Shown: positions 19,497-28,948 of the stretch, in pieces
Numbering within the stretch: the stretch's first letter is position 1
Layout of the letters: each line of letters opens with the position of its first letter
Source of the DNA: Pseudomonas thermotolerans DSM 14292
Lineage (GTDB): Bacteria; Pseudomonadota; Gammaproteobacteria; Pseudomonadales; Pseudomonadaceae
NCBI RefSeq assembly: GCF_000364625.1
Contig: NZ_KB822607.1
Coordinates: 62,001-126,000, forward strand
DNA length: 64,000 nt
Direction: 5' to 3'
Made by a program: the position numbers and the translations under genes
The notes under the pieces: generated by a model
Told to the model about the DNA's origin: nothing
Seen by the model: only the letters and a program-made list of their open reading frames with translations
Databases searched by the model: none

Positions 19497-20639
19497 TTAC
19501 ACCTCGATCCGGTTCATGTAGCTGCGAAACGCCTGCAGGTAGCGCGGGATCGGCATCAGGAAGGCGTCGTGGCCCTGCGGCGCGTCGATTTCCAGGTAGC
19601 TGACGTTCTTCCGCGCGGCGATCAGCGCGTCGACGATCTCCCGCGAGCGCGCCGGGGAGAAGCGCCAGTCGGTGGTGAAGGACATCACGCAGAAGTCGGC
19701 CTGGGCCACCGCCAGGGTCTTGGCCAGGTCGCCGCCGTGGGCCGCCGCCGGGTCGAAGTAGTCGAGCGCCTTGGTCATCAGCAGGTAGGTGTTGGCGTCG
19801 AAGCGTCCGGAGAACTCCTCGCCCTGGTAGCGCAGGTAGCTCTCCACCTGGAATTCCACGCTGTGGAAGTCGTAGTTGAGCTTGTCGGTCTTCAGCTCGC
19901 GGCCGAATTTCTGGCCCATGGCGTCGTCCGACAGGTAGGTGATGTGGCCGACCATGCGCGCCAGCATCAGGCCGCGCTTGGGAATCACCCCGTGCTCGTG
20001 GAAGTGCCCGCCGTGGAAGTCCGAGTCGGTGAGGATCGCCTGGCGGGCCACCTCGTTGAAGGCGATGTTCTGCGCCGACAGCTTGGGCGCCGAGGCGATC
20101 GCCAGGCAGTGGCGCAGGCGTTCCGGGTAGGAAATGCTCCACTGCAGGGCCTGCATGCCGCCCAGGCTGCCGCCGACCACCGCCGCCCACTGGCGGATGC
20201 CGAGCAGGTCGGCGAGGCGCGCCTGGCTGTGCACCCAGTCCTCCACGGTCATTACCGGGAAGTCGGAACCGTAGGGTACCCCGGTGGCCGGGTTGAGGCT
20301 CGACGGCCCGGTGGAACCGTTGCAGCCGCCCAGGTTGTTGAGGCTGACCACGAAGAACTTGCGGGTGTCGATCGGCTTGCCGGGACCGATGCAGCTGTCC
20401 CACCAGCCGGGCTTGCGGTCCTCGGGGCTGTGGTAGCCGGCGGCGTGGTGGTGGCCGGACAGTGCGTGGCAGATCAGCACCGCGTTGCTGCGCGCGGCGT
20501 TCAGCTCGCCATAGGTTTCGTAGACCAGCTGGTAGTCGCCCAGGCTGCGGCCGCAGGCCAGCGCCAGGGGTTCACTGAAATGAGCGACCTGGGGTGTGAC
20601 CAGGCCAACGGAATCTTCGGGAAAGACGGCGGGCATCAC
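19497..20639 (-). CDS. metX: Homoserine O-acyltransferase MetX (succinyl-type in Pseudomonas)
   Basis: 380-residue alpha/beta-hydrolase-fold enzyme. Visible: [17 protein letters not shown], the nucleophile elbow [14 protein letters not shown], the catalytic aspartate in [10 protein letters not shown] and the histidine in PQGHDAFL. It activates homoserine for sulfhydrylation to homocysteine. MetX enzymes accompanied by MetW in Pseudomonas are reported to use succinyl-CoA; this specificity is inferred, not read from the sequence. It is first gene of the metX-metW run; the 119 bases upstream (20640-20758) show no gene. Confidence 0.94.
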   Translation of the reverse strand: MMPAVFPEDSVGLVTPQVAHFSEPLALACGRSLGDYQLVYETYGELNAARSNAVLICHALSGHHHAAGYHSPEDRKPGWWDSCIGPGKPIDTRKFFVVSLNNLGGCNGSTGPSSLNPATGVPYGSDFPVMTVEDWVHSQARLADLLGIRQWAAVVGGSLGGMQALQWSISYPERLRHCLAIASAPKLSAQNIAFNEVARQAILTDSDFHGGHFHEHGVIPKRGLMLARMVGHITYLSDDAMGQKFGRELKTDKLNYDFHSVEFQVESYLRYQGEEFSGRFDANTYLLMTKALDYFDPAAAHGGDLAKTLAVAQADFCVMSFTTDWRFSPARSREIVDALIAARKNVSYLEIDAPQGHDAFLMPIPRYLQAFRSYMNRIEV

Positions 20640-20758
20640 CCTGCTCTCGGATGGGGAATCGGGGAAAGGACGCCAGTCTAAAGAGCGTCACCCCGGGCGG
20701 CAAGCGAGCCGGACCGGGCGAGGGCAGGGGGAAGGCGGGCGCGGCAGAGCGGGGGGAA

Positions 20759-22738
20759 TCACTCCGCGCCCTGCTGGCGGTTGGCGGTGGGCAGGGTGAC
20801 CACCTTGCCCTGGCGGTGGATCGGCGCCGGGCGGCGCAGCGCGCGGAGGATCTCGCCGGCCTGCTGCAGCTGCTGCTCCAGCTCCTGGGCGTAGCGCTGC
20901 AGGCGCTCGCCGCGCAGGCGCGCCTGCTGGGTGTCCTGCGCCAGGGCCTTGAGGCGCAGCATGTGGCTTTCCAGGAGCTGCTTGTGTTCCAGGGTGTGCT
21001 GCATCAGCGGCATCAGTGCATCGTGCGCCCACTGCGCGGCCTCCTGGCGCAGGCGCTGGTGCAGGGCCACCACCTCCTGGACCAGGGTGGCGAAGAAGCG
21101 TCGGGTCAGCACGCGCTGCTCGGTGAGCAGGGTCTTCAGGTGCAGGCGGAACTGGTCCCCCTTCTCGCGCAGCTGGCGCAGCTCGCGCTGGTAGGGAGCG
21201 AGGTTGAACAGCGGTGCGTCTATGCCGTGCAGCGGGTTCTCCTCGTTGTGGCGCTGGTAGATGGCGGCGACCATCCGGTTGGCGGTCTCGGCCTCCAGGC
21301 CGAGGTGGTGCATGTCCTGCTCTACCGCGCTGAAGAAGCTGAGGATCGCCTGGTGGATGCCGAAGGTGGTCCAGCTGCCGCTGAGGTTGCTGCGCAGGCG
21401 TTCCAGGTGCTCCTCCAGGCGCTGGCTGCGCACCGCCGAGCAGAGCAGCTCGCCCTGGCGCTGTAGGAGGCGCTGGTTGGTCTTCAGGTTGAGCAGGCGC
21501 TTGTGGTGTTCGCTGTGGTCGTGCTTGGTCTTGGCGGTCAGCTCGAAGAGCAGCTGGCCGTTGTCCTGTTGCTGGTTGGCCAGTTGGCCCTGCTGTTCGC
21601 GGACCTTCTCCAGGCGCAGGTTGAGCACGTGCTGGCTGTTCTGCAGCAGGGCCAGCACCTGGTTGACCACCTGGCGCTCGAGGAGGCGCTCCTTCTGCGC
21701 CACGATGCGCTCGCAGAGCAACTCCTCCAGGGCCTCCAGCTGGCTGCGCTGGAGCAGCGGGCGGTCGTTGCGCACCTTGGCGAGCAGCGCCTGCTTGGCC
21801 GACAGCGGCAGCACGTCGGCACTGGCGATGCCCAACTGGCGGGCGGTGGCGTCGCGCACCTGGGCGATGGCGTTCTGCACGAAGCTCTCGCCGGCCAGGT
21901 CGTCCCAGAGCACGTCGATCTTGTTGAGCACGGCGAACAGGCTGGTCTGGCGGTCCTCGGCGAGCTGGCGGATGTGGTTCTGCCAGATGTGCATGTCGCT
22001 GGCGGTGACCCCGGCGTCCGCGGCGAGCAGGAAGATGATCGCCTGACTGCTGGGCAGCATCGACAGGGTCAGCTCCGGCTCGCTGCCCAGGGCGTTTAGG
22101 CCGGGGGTGTCGAGGATGCGCAGGCCCTGGCGCAGCAGCGGGTGGTCGAAGTGGATCAGCGCGTGGCGCCAGGCTGGCACCTGCACCAGGCCGGGCTTGC
22201 CGGCGGACTCCAGCATGTCCGGGTGGAAGCCGAGCTGGATCGCCTGCTCCACCGGCATCGGCTTGGTCTTCGCCACTTGGGTGAAGGCCTCGATCATGTT
22301 GGCCGGGTCGTCCGGGTCCAGGGGGATGTTCACCCAGCGCCCGGGGACGCGCTTGAACTGGGCGATGCTCGCCTCGGCGAGGCGCGTCTCGATGGGCAGC
22401 AGGCGGATGTAGGGGCGTTCCGAGCGCGGGTCGAAGAACAGCTCGGTGGGGCACATGGTGGTGCGCCCTGCGTGCGAGGGCAGCATGCGCTGGCCGTAGG
22501 ACGAGAAGAACAGGCTGTTGATCAGCTCGGTCTTGCCGCGGGAAAACTCGCCGACGAAGGCCAGGGTGATGTGGTCGCTGCGCAGCAGGCGCAGGGCGGC
22601 GTCCAGGCGCGCCTCGATGGATTCGCCGGTCAGCCGGTTCTGCACCAGCCAGCTGCGGTAGCGGGTGATCTGGCGCATCAGCTCGCGCTTCCAGGCCACG
22701 TAGGCTTCGACCTGCTGACTGAGACGCTCCATGCTCAT
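20759..22738 (-). CDS. Dynamin-family large GTPase, uncharacterised
   Basis: 659 residues. The GTPase motifs are P-loop GEFSRGKTE (residues 63-71), switch threonines in AGRTTMCPTE, G3 DTPGLN near 210 and G4 NKID near 272. The remaining 350 residues are Gln/Glu/Leu-rich and predicted helical or coiled-coil (for example LNLRLEKVREQQGQLANQQQ), as in dynamin-like stalks. No transmembrane helix is obvious. Start at 22738 has AAGGAGAG upstream on the minus strand; the longer frame to 22807 reads through it. It probably binds membranes and GTP, but neither partner nor process is known. It is a single gene, unlike the paired dynamins of some bacteria. Confidence 0.8.
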   Translation of the reverse strand: MSMERLSQQVEAYVAWKRELMRQITRYRSWLVQNRLTGESIEARLDAALRLLRSDHITLAFVGEFSRGKTELINSLFFSSYGQRMLPSHAGRTTMCPTELFFDPRSERPYIRLLPIETRLAEASIAQFKRVPGRWVNIPLDPDDPANMIEAFTQVAKTKPMPVEQAIQLGFHPDMLESAGKPGLVQVPAWRHALIHFDHPLLRQGLRILDTPGLNALGSEPELTLSMLPSSQAIIFLLAADAGVTASDMHIWQNHIRQLAEDRQTSLFAVLNKIDVLWDDLAGESFVQNAIAQVRDATARQLGIASADVLPLSAKQALLAKVRNDRPLLQRSQLEALEELLCERIVAQKERLLERQVVNQVLALLQNSQHVLNLRLEKVREQQGQLANQQQDNGQLLFELTAKTKHDHSEHHKRLLNLKTNQRLLQRQGELLCSAVRSQRLEEHLERLRSNLSGSWTTFGIHQAILSFFSAVEQDMHHLGLEAETANRMVAAIYQRHNEENPLHGIDAPLFNLAPYQRELRQLREKGDQFRLHLKTLLTEQRVLTRRFFATLVQEVVALHQRLRQEAAQWAHDALMPLMQHTLEHKQLLESHMLRLKALAQDTQQARLRGERLQRYAQELEQQLQQAGEILRALRRPAPIHRQGKVVTLPTANRQQGAE

Positions 22739-22867
22739 CCGGGCTCTCTCCTTCTGTGCGACAGCGCATCCTGCGCGCATGCGGGTACGGGCGACGTATC
22801 GGCGCATTATGGGACAGCGGCGCGGAGCGTCAAATGGCCGCGTCGCCCGGAGGCCCGTACGGCCGGA

Positions 22868-23161
22868 TCAGCGGGGCGAGGCGATGCCCAGTTCCGCCGG
22901 CAGGTGCTTCGGCGCCTGGATGCGCACCCGCTTCTGGCGGTTCAGTTCGCCGCTTTCCAGGCGCACCTGGCTCTTCGCCACGCCGAAGGCCTCGGCGAGG
23001 AACTTCAGCAGGTGGGCATTGGCCTTGCCCTCCACCGGCGGGGCGGTGAGGCGGATCTTCAGGCGCTCGCCGTGCAGCCCGGCGAACTCGTCGCGGCTCG
23101 CCTTGGGCTGCAGGTGGCAGTCGAGGAGCAGATCCTCGCCGTCCCAGCGGTAGAAGCTCAT
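22868..23161 (-). CDS. DUF167 (YggU) family protein
   Basis: 97 residues with the DUF167 signature [38 protein letters not shown] and [14 protein letters not shown]. Small alpha/beta proteins of unknown role. Encoded five bases after yggT on the same strand, an association conserved across proteobacteria (yggT-yggU). Confidence 0.9.
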   Translation of the reverse strand: MSFYRWDGEDLLLDCHLQPKASRDEFAGLHGERLKIRLTAPPVEGKANAHLLKFLAEAFGVAKSQVRLESGELNRQKRVRIQAPKHLPAELGIASPR

Positions 23162-23165
23162 CGCC

Positions 23166-23759
23166 TTACAGGAAAGGCAGCAGCATCGGCGGCAGCCCGG
23201 TGGCCGCAGCCAGGTTGCCGATCACGAAGCGGTCCACCAGGTTGATGGCGATGAATGCGAAGATCGGCGAAATGTCCAGGCCGCCGAGGTTCGGCAGCAG
23301 GCGGCGAAAGGGCGCCAGGAGCGGCTCGCAGATCTGGTTGACCAGCTGCGCGGCCGGGTTGTAGCTGCCCGGGGCCACCCAGGAGAGGATCACGCTGATG
23401 ATCAGGGCGAAGAAGAACACCTTGAGGAACAGCGAGGTGACGCCGATCACCGACCAGACCAAGAGTTGCAGCAGGTAGCCCACCGGGTTGAAGCCGGCCA
23501 GCAGCAGGGTGGCCACCATCAGCAACAGCTGCACCAGCACGGCCAGCACCAGGGAGGCGAAATCCAGCCCGGCGAAGCCAGGGATCAGCCGGCGCAGCGG
23601 CTTGAGCAGCGGCTGGGTGGCGCGCACCACGAACTGGCTGAGCGGGTTGTAGAAGTCGGCCCGCACCAGTTGCAGGATGAAGCGCAGCAGGACGATGAGC
23701 AGGTAGAAGCTGCCCAGCGCCTGGATGATGTAGTTGAGGGCCTCGGCGAATCCGGACAT
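23166..23759 (-). CDS. YggT family inner-membrane protein
   Basis: 197 residues containing two copies of the YggT repeat: [15 protein letters not shown] with [20 protein letters not shown], and [15 protein letters not shown] with [20 protein letters not shown]. Four membrane helices are predicted. The family is linked to osmotic tolerance or division in some bacteria; the role here is open. It lies between proC and the DUF167 gene. Confidence 0.92.
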   Translation of the reverse strand: MSGFAEALNYIIQALGSFYLLIVLLRFILQLVRADFYNPLSQFVVRATQPLLKPLRRLIPGFAGLDFASLVLAVLVQLLLMVATLLLAGFNPVGYLLQLLVWSVIGVTSLFLKVFFFALIISVILSWVAPGSYNPAAQLVNQICEPLLAPFRRLLPNLGGLDISPIFAFIAINLVDRFVIGNLAAATGLPPMLLPFL

Positions 23760-23774
23760 GGGAACTCCTTTCCT

Positions 23775-24593
23775 TTATTGACCCAGCTGCTCGGCCAGCT
23801 CCGCCGAGCGCTTGGCGGCGGCGTCCAGGGCCTGTTCGACCAGCGCCTCGAAACCACCGGCCTGGAAGGTCTTGATGGCCGCCTCGGTGGTGCCGGCCGG
23901 GGAGGTCACCCGGCGGCGCAGCTCGGCGGCGTCGACGTCGCTGGACACCGCCATGCGCGCGGCGCCGAGGGCGGTCTGCAGGGTCAGGCGGGCGGCGGTG
24001 TCGCGGGGCAGGCCGAGCCTCTCGCCGGCAGCGGTCATCGCCTCGATGAGCAGAAAGAAGTACGCCGGGCCGCTGCCGGAGACGGCGGTGACCGCGTCGA
24101 TCAGCCTTTCCTCTTCCAGCCACAGGGCCAGGCCCACGGCGGACAGCAACTGCTCGGCCTGGGCCTTCTGCGCGGCGCTCACCCGGGCGTTGGCGTACAG
24201 GCCGCTGACCCCTTCGCGCAGCAGCGCCGGGGTGTTGGGCATGCAGCGCACCAGCGGGCGCGGGCCCAGCCAGTTTTCCAGGCTGGCGCAGGTGATGCCG
24301 GCGGCGATGGAGACGATCAGCTGGCCATCGGACAGGCTCGGCGCCAGGGCCTGGCAGACTCCCTTCATGACCTGCGGCTTGACTGCCAGAACCACCACCT
24401 CGGCGCCCTGCACGGCCTCGGCATTGTTCTCGAAGACCTGGATGCCGTGCTCGGCGGCCACCCTGGCGCGCTGCTCGGCGCCAGGATCGCTGGCGCGGAT
24501 GGCGTCGGCCGGTAGGCCCTGGGCGCGCAGGCCGCCGATCAGGCTGGAGGCCATGTTGCCGGCGCCGATGAAGGCGATTCGCGGTTGTGTCAT
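23775..24593 (-). CDS. proC: Pyrroline-5-carboxylate reductase ProC
   Basis: 272 residues. N-terminal NAD(P) motif IAFIGAGNMASSLIGGL, central VLAVKPQVM, and the C-terminal ProC signature SGSGPAYFFLLIEAMTAAGERLGLP with TSPAGTTEAAI. Catalyses the last step of proline synthesis. It is followed by yggT and preceded by yggS, the widespread yggS-proC-yggT cluster. Confidence 0.96.
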   Translation of the reverse strand: MTQPRIAFIGAGNMASSLIGGLRAQGLPADAIRASDPGAEQRARVAAEHGIQVFENNAEAVQGAEVVVLAVKPQVMKGVCQALAPSLSDGQLIVSIAAGITCASLENWLGPRPLVRCMPNTPALLREGVSGLYANARVSAAQKAQAEQLLSAVGLALWLEEERLIDAVTAVSGSGPAYFFLLIEAMTAAGERLGLPRDTAARLTLQTALGAARMAVSSDVDAAELRRRVTSPAGTTEAAIKTFQAGGFEALVEQALDAAAKRSAELAEQLGQ

Positions 24594-24603
24594 GTGACTT
24601 TCC

Positions 24604-25311
24604 TTATGCAGTGGGCGCCGCCGGGTAGTCGCGGGCGCCGAACAGGGCGGTGCCGATCCGCACCCAGGTGGCGCCTTCGGCGATGGCGGCCTCCAGGTCG
24701 TGGCTCATGCCCATGGAGAGGGTGTCGAGGGCGAGCTGTCGGCTGGCGTTCAGTGCTTCGGCCAGGCTGCGCAGGCGGGCGAAGGTCGCGCGCTGTTGCT
24801 CTGGATCGTCGCAGGGTTCGGGAATGGCCATCAGGCCGCGCAGCTTGAGGCGCGGCAGGGCAGCGACGGCCGCGGCCAGTTCGCCGGCCTCCTCCGGGGC
24901 GCAGCCGGACTTGCTGGCCTCGCCGCTGATGTTGACCTGCAGGCAGACGTTCAATGGCGGCAGCCGTTCCGGGCGCAGTTCGGAGAGGCGCCGGGCGACC
25001 TTCAGGCGGTCCACCGAATGGACCCAGGCGAAGTGCTCGGCGATCGCCTTGCACTTGTTGGACTGGATGGGCCCGATGAAATGCCACACCAGCGGCAGGT
25101 CGGCGAGTTCCGCCTGCTTGGCCAGGGCCTCCTGCAGGTAGTTCTCGCCGAAGTCGCACACCCCGGCGGCGTAGGCCTCGCGGATGGCCGACGCCGGCTT
25201 GGTCTTGCTCACCGCCAGCAGACCGACGGTCGAAACCGGGCGTTGCGCGGCTTGCGCCGCCTCACGGATACGATCACGGACCTTTGCAATATTCTCTACT
25301 ATCGTGGACAT
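24604..25311 (-). CDS. YggS/PLPBP pyridoxal-phosphate homeostasis protein
   Basis: 235 residues, an alanine-racemase-like barrel without the second domain. The PLP lysine is in LLAVSKTKPAS; FGENYLQEAL, WHFIGPIQSNK, VNISGEASKSG and SMGMSHDLEAAI and the terminal VRIGTALFGAR are family hallmarks. It binds PLP and influences amino-acid and vitamin B6 balance. It is divergent from pilT with 63 bases between starts. Confidence 0.95.
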   Translation of the reverse strand: MSTIVENIAKVRDRIREAAQAAQRPVSTVGLLAVSKTKPASAIREAYAAGVCDFGENYLQEALAKQAELADLPLVWHFIGPIQSNKCKAIAEHFAWVHSVDRLKVARRLSELRPERLPPLNVCLQVNISGEASKSGCAPEEAGELAAAVAALPRLKLRGLMAIPEPCDDPEQQRATFARLRSLAEALNASRQLALDTLSMGMSHDLEAAIAEGATWVRIGTALFGARDYPAAPTA

Positions 25312-25374
25312 TAGCTGCGCCAGCCGCTCGGAGACAGCGGCATTCTACCTGCTTGCTCGTATTTGGGGAGTTCC

Positions 25375-26409
25375 ATGGACATCACTGAGCTGCTTGCCTT
25401 CAGTGCCAAGCAAGGCGCTTCCGACTTGCACCTCTCGGCCGGTCTGCCGCCGATGATCCGCATCGACGGCGACGTGCGGCGCATCAACCTGCCGCCGCTG
25501 GACCACAAGCAGGTGCACGCGCTGATCTACGACATCATGAACGACAAGCAGCGCAAGGATTACGAGGAATTCCTCGAAACCGACTTCTCCTTCGAGGTGC
25601 CGGGCGTGGCGCGCTTCCGTGTCAACGCCTTCAACCAGAACCGCGGCGCCGGCGCGGTGTTCCGTACCATTCCCTCCAAGGTGCTGACCATGGAGGAGCT
25701 GGGCATGGGCGAGGTGTTCCGCAAGATCGCCGACGTGCCGCGCGGCCTGGTGCTGGTCACCGGCCCCACCGGTTCGGGCAAGTCGACCACCCTGGCGGCC
25801 ATGCTCGACTACCTGAACAACACCAAGTACCACCACATCCTCACCATCGAGGACCCCATCGAGTTCGTCCACGAGTCGAAGAAGTGCCTGGTCAACCAGC
25901 GTGAGGTGCACCGCGACACCCACGGCTTCTCCGAGGCCCTGCGCTCGGCGCTGCGTGAGGACCCGGACATCATCCTGGTCGGCGAGATGCGCGACCTGGA
26001 GACCATCCGCCTGGCGCTCACCGCCGCGGAAACCGGTCACCTGGTGTTCGGCACCCTGCACACCACCAGCGCGGCCAAGACCATCGACCGCGTGGTGGAC
26101 GTGTTCCCCGCCGAGGAAAAGTCCATGGTCCGCTCCATGCTCTCCGAGTCGCTGCAGGCGGTGATTTCCCAGACCCTGCTGAAGAAGATCGGCGGCGGTC
26201 GGGTGGCGGCCCACGAGATCATGATCGGCACGCCGGCGATCCGTAACCTGATCCGCGAGGACAAGGTGGCGCAGATGTATTCGGCGATCCAGACCGGCGG
26301 CTCGCTGGGCATGCAGACCCTCGACATGTGTCTGAAGAACCTGGTGGCCAAGGGTCTGGTGGCCCGCGACGTGGCCCGCGAGAAGGCCAAGAACCCGGAA
26401 TCCTTCTAA
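25375..26409 (+). CDS. pilT: Type IV pilus retraction ATPase PilT
   Basis: 344 residues, matching the family length. The start MDITELLAFSAKQGASDLHL at 25375 has GGGGAG four bases upstream. Walker A GPTGSGKST is at residues 130-138, the Asp box ILTIEDPIEFVH, Walker B IILVGEMRDLET and the His box TGHLVFGTLHT are intact, and the retraction-specific AIRNLIREDK motif is present near the C-terminus. PilT hexamers depolymerise pilin fibres at the inner membrane and power twitching. pilU follows by 33 bases. Confidence 0.97.
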   Translation: MDITELLAFSAKQGASDLHLSAGLPPMIRIDGDVRRINLPPLDHKQVHALIYDIMNDKQRKDYEEFLETDFSFEVPGVARFRVNAFNQNRGAGAVFRTIPSKVLTMEELGMGEVFRKIADVPRGLVLVTGPTGSGKSTTLAAMLDYLNNTKYHHILTIEDPIEFVHESKKCLVNQREVHRDTHGFSEALRSALREDPDIILVGEMRDLETIRLALTAAETGHLVFGTLHTTSAAKTIDRVVDVFPAEEKSMVRSMLSESLQAVISQTLLKKIGGGRVAAHEIMIGTPAIRNLIREDKVAQMYSAIQTGGSLGMQTLDMCLKNLVAKGLVARDVAREKAKNPESF

Positions 26410-26442
26410 GGGCACCCGCCTGGACAATCGAGAGACGACAGC

Positions 26443-27588
26443 ATGGACTTCGAGAAGCTCCTCCGCCTGATGGTGGAGAAAGGCGGTTCCGACCTGTTCA
26501 TCACCGCCGGCGTGCCGCCGTCGATGAAGATCAACGGCAAGATCATGCCGATCACCAAGACCCCGATGTCGCCGGAGCAGACCCGCGAGACGGTGTTCGG
26601 GGTGATGAACGAGCAGCAGCGCCAGGACTTCGCCAAGTACCACGAGTGCAACTTCGCGATCAGCGCCCGTGGCATCGGCCGCTTCCGCGTCAGCGCCTTC
26701 TACCAGCGTAACCTGGTGGGCATGGTGCTGCGCCGCATCGAGACCAACATCCCGACCATCGAAGAGCTCAAGCTGCCGGAGATCATCAAGAAGCTGGCGA
26801 TGACCAAGCGTGGCCTGGTGCTGTTCGTCGGCGCGACTGGTACCGGCAAATCCACCTCGCTGGCGGCGATGATCGGCTACCGCAACAAGCACAGCAGTGG
26901 CCACATCATCTCCATCGAGGACCCGATCGAGTACATCCACCAGCACTAGAACTGCATCGTCACCCAGCGCGAGGTGGGCCTGGACACCGAGTCCTTCGAG
27001 GTGGCGCTGAAGAACACCCTGCGCCAGGCGCCGGACGTGATCCTCATCGGCGAGATCCGTACCCGCGAGACCATGGACTACGCGGTGGCCTTCGCCGAGA
27101 CCGGCCACCTGTGTCTGGCCACCCTGCACGCCAACAACGCCAACCAGGCGCTGGATCGCATCATCAACTTCTTCCCGCCGGACCGGCACAACCAGGTGTG
27201 GATGGACCTGTCGCTGAACCTCAAGGCCATCGTCGCCCAGCAGCTGGTGCCGACGCCGGACGGCAAGGGCCGTCGCGCAGTGGTCGAGGTGCTGATCAAC
27301 ACCCCGCTGGCCGCCGACCTGATCCGCAAGGGTGAGGTGCACGAGCTGAAGGGCCTGATGAAGCGCTCCACCGAGCATGGCATGCAGACCTTCGACCAGG
27401 CCCTGTACAACCTCTACATCCAGGGCGAGATCACTTACGAGGACGCGCTGCTCTACGCCGACTCGGCCAACGACCTGCGCCTGATGATCAAGCTGGGCTC
27501 GGAGACCGACGGCGATCACCTGAAGAGCATGGCCGAAGGCCTCAGCCTGGAGGTCAGCGACGACGATCCCGGTCGCCGCTTCCGCTGA
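26443..27588 (+). pseudogene. pilU: PilU twitching-motility ATPase interrupted by an in-frame TAG
   Basis: The frame from ATG 26443 to TGA 27586-27588 encodes a full-length PilU (381 codons before the final stop) except for TAG at 26947-26949, codon 169. Before it stand Walker A GATGTGKST (residues 130-138) and the Asp box ISIEDPIEYIHQH; after it, in the same frame with no indel, come NCIVTQREVGLDTES, Walker B VILIGEIRTRET, the His box TGHLCLATLHA and the family C-terminus. In relatives this position is, as I recall, glutamine (CAG), so one C-to-T change would explain it. Unless suppressed or restarted, the product is a 168-residue fragment lacking Walker B. The only downstream start is a GTG at 26974 without a clear ribosome-binding site. 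PilU is the accessory retraction ATPase that assists PilT. Confidence 0.9.
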
Positions 27589-27591
27589 AGG

Positions 27592-27616
27592 AAACGGCGC
27601 CCGGGGGCGCCGTTTT
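27592..27616 (+). terminator. Rho-independent terminator after pilU
   Basis: AAACGGCGCC (27592-27601), loop CGGG, GGCGCCGTTT (27606-27615) then T. It starts three bases after the pilU stop and ends 21 bases before the convergent NlpC/P60 gene stop; the A/T-flanked stem could act in both directions. Confidence 0.85.
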
Positions 27617-27636
27617 CGTTCGCAGGCGGCGTAGCC

Positions 27637-28191
27637 TCAGCGCCGCGCCAGGTGCTCCGGCAGCACTCGCTTGGCCAGCGCGTAATGGCGCTTCCAGTAG
27701 GGCTTCTCCAGGCTGTCGATGGTCACCCGCTTGCCGCGGCGTGGCGCATGGATGAAGCGGTCGTTGCCCAGGTAGATGGCGACGTGGTTGATGCGCCGGC
27801 TGTGGATGTTGAAGAACAGCAGGTCGCCTGGCTGCAGCTCACTGCGGCGGATGCGCTTGCCGCCGGCGCGGGCCATGGCGCTGGAGGTGCGCGGCAGCTC
27901 GACCATGTCGAGATCGCGGAAGGCGTAGCGCACCAGGCCGCTGCAGTCGAAGCCGCGCGGTGTGGTGCCACCCCAGCGGTAGGGAGTGCCGAGCACGTTC
28001 ACCGCACGGCTGAGCACCTGGCTGCTGTACACCGCGGAAGGTGCGCGCAGCCCCGGGGCGCGGCTGGACGCCGCGGACTTGGCGGTGAAGCCGGTGGCGC
28101 CGGCCGGCAGCGGCTGGTAGCGGTTGCTCGCCTGCGCGGCGAGGGGCAGCGAAAGGCAGATGGCCAGCCATGTCAGGCAGATGAGTCGCAT
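27637..28191 (-). CDS. Secreted NlpC/P60 cysteine peptidase (peptidoglycan endopeptidase)
   Basis: 184 residues with a signal peptide MRLICLTWLAICLSLPLAAQA. The catalytic domain starts at about residue 60: GTPYRWGGTTPRGFDCSGLV carries the nucleophilic cysteine, NHVAIYLG the histidine and FIHAPRRGKRVTI the third polar site. This family cleaves peptide cross-links of peptidoglycan in the periplasm. There is no lipoprotein cysteine or SH3 domain. It is divergently oriented from the TM2 gene; the 245-base region between them has an AT-rich patch at 28225-28265 but no promoter I can define firmly. Confidence 0.9.
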   Translation of the reverse strand: MRLICLTWLAICLSLPLAAQASNRYQPLPAGATGFTAKSAASSRAPGLRAPSAVYSSQVLSRAVNVLGTPYRWGGTTPRGFDCSGLVRYAFRDLDMVELPRTSSAMARAGGKRIRRSELQPGDLLFFNIHSRRINHVAIYLGNDRFIHAPRRGKRVTIDSLEKPYWKRHYALAKRVLPEHLARR

Positions 28192-28436
28192 CTCGGCAGG
28201 GCTCGTCGGTCAGAAAGCGTGCAACTTTATAACAATTTCTCTGGTTGTTTTTTGACCATCTGTCGGTTTCTTGGCCGTCCTTGTGACTTTCCCGCCGCAA
28301 GGCAGCAGGTGCTCGGCCGGGTTGATCCGGCTCCGTCGCGCCCTTGCCGGGCGGGCTGACGACGCGCATCATGCCCCGGTCGGTGGTGTCTGCACCGCCC
28401 CCGGCAATCCTTCATCCCCTTGCCAAGGAGGCGCGC

Positions 28437-28844
28437 ATGGACATGCGTCAGGACACCCACAGCAAGACCATCGGCTATCTGCTGTGGATATTCGGGTTCC
28501 TCGGTTCGCATCGCTTCTACTACGGCAAGCCGGTGACCGGCACCCTCTGGTTCTTCACCCTCGGCCTGCTGTTCATCGGCTGGATCGTCGACCTGTTCCT
28601 GATCCCGGCCATGGACCGCGAGGCGGATCTGCGCTTCACCGCCGGGCCCACCGACTACAACGTCGCCTGGATCCTGCTGACCTTCCTCGGCGTCTTCGGC
28701 GTGCACCGCATGTACCAGGGCAAGTGGCTCTCCGGGATCCTTTACCTGCTCACCGGCGGCTTCTTCTTCCTCGGCGTGCTCTACGACTTCTGGACCCTCA
28801 ACGAGCAGGTCTCGGCGCTCAACGCCAGGGCCCGGCAGGGCTGA
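28437..28844 (+). CDS. TM2-domain membrane protein with two tandem TM2 repeats
   Basis: 135 residues. Two copies of the TM2 motif are visible: LWIFGFLGSHRFYYGKPVTG followed by a helix ending IVDLFLIP, and LTFLGVFGVHRMYQGKWLSG followed by a helix ending LYDFWTLNEQ. Each TM2 unit is a pair of membrane helices around a conserved G..G.HR.Y.G turn. ATG at 28437 has AAGGAGG six to eight bases upstream. Function of bacterial TM2 proteins is not established. Confidence 0.88.
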   Translation: MDMRQDTHSKTIGYLLWIFGFLGSHRFYYGKPVTGTLWFFTLGLLFIGWIVDLFLIPAMDREADLRFTAGPTDYNVAWILLTFLGVFGVHRMYQGKWLSGILYLLTGGFFFLGVLYDFWTLNEQVSALNARARQG

Positions 28845-28948
28845 GCGTCCGGCCAGACGGGCGGGGTGGCGAGCGGTGGACCTAGCCTAGGGGCAGTGGT
28901 TCCGTTCGCAGCCCCGTGCCTGTGGACCTCCCGCCGGGAGGTGGCCCC

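Noticed and set aside
26947..26949. TAG as a coded special amino acid (pyrrolysine or similar) in PilU
   Set aside because: No pyrrolysine machinery or downstream element is visible in the window, and a single CAG-to-TAG change explains it more simply.
26974..27588. Separate 204-residue gene starting at GTG 26974
   Set aside because: It is simply the C-terminal part of PilU after the amber codon, in the same frame and without a convincing ribosome-binding site.
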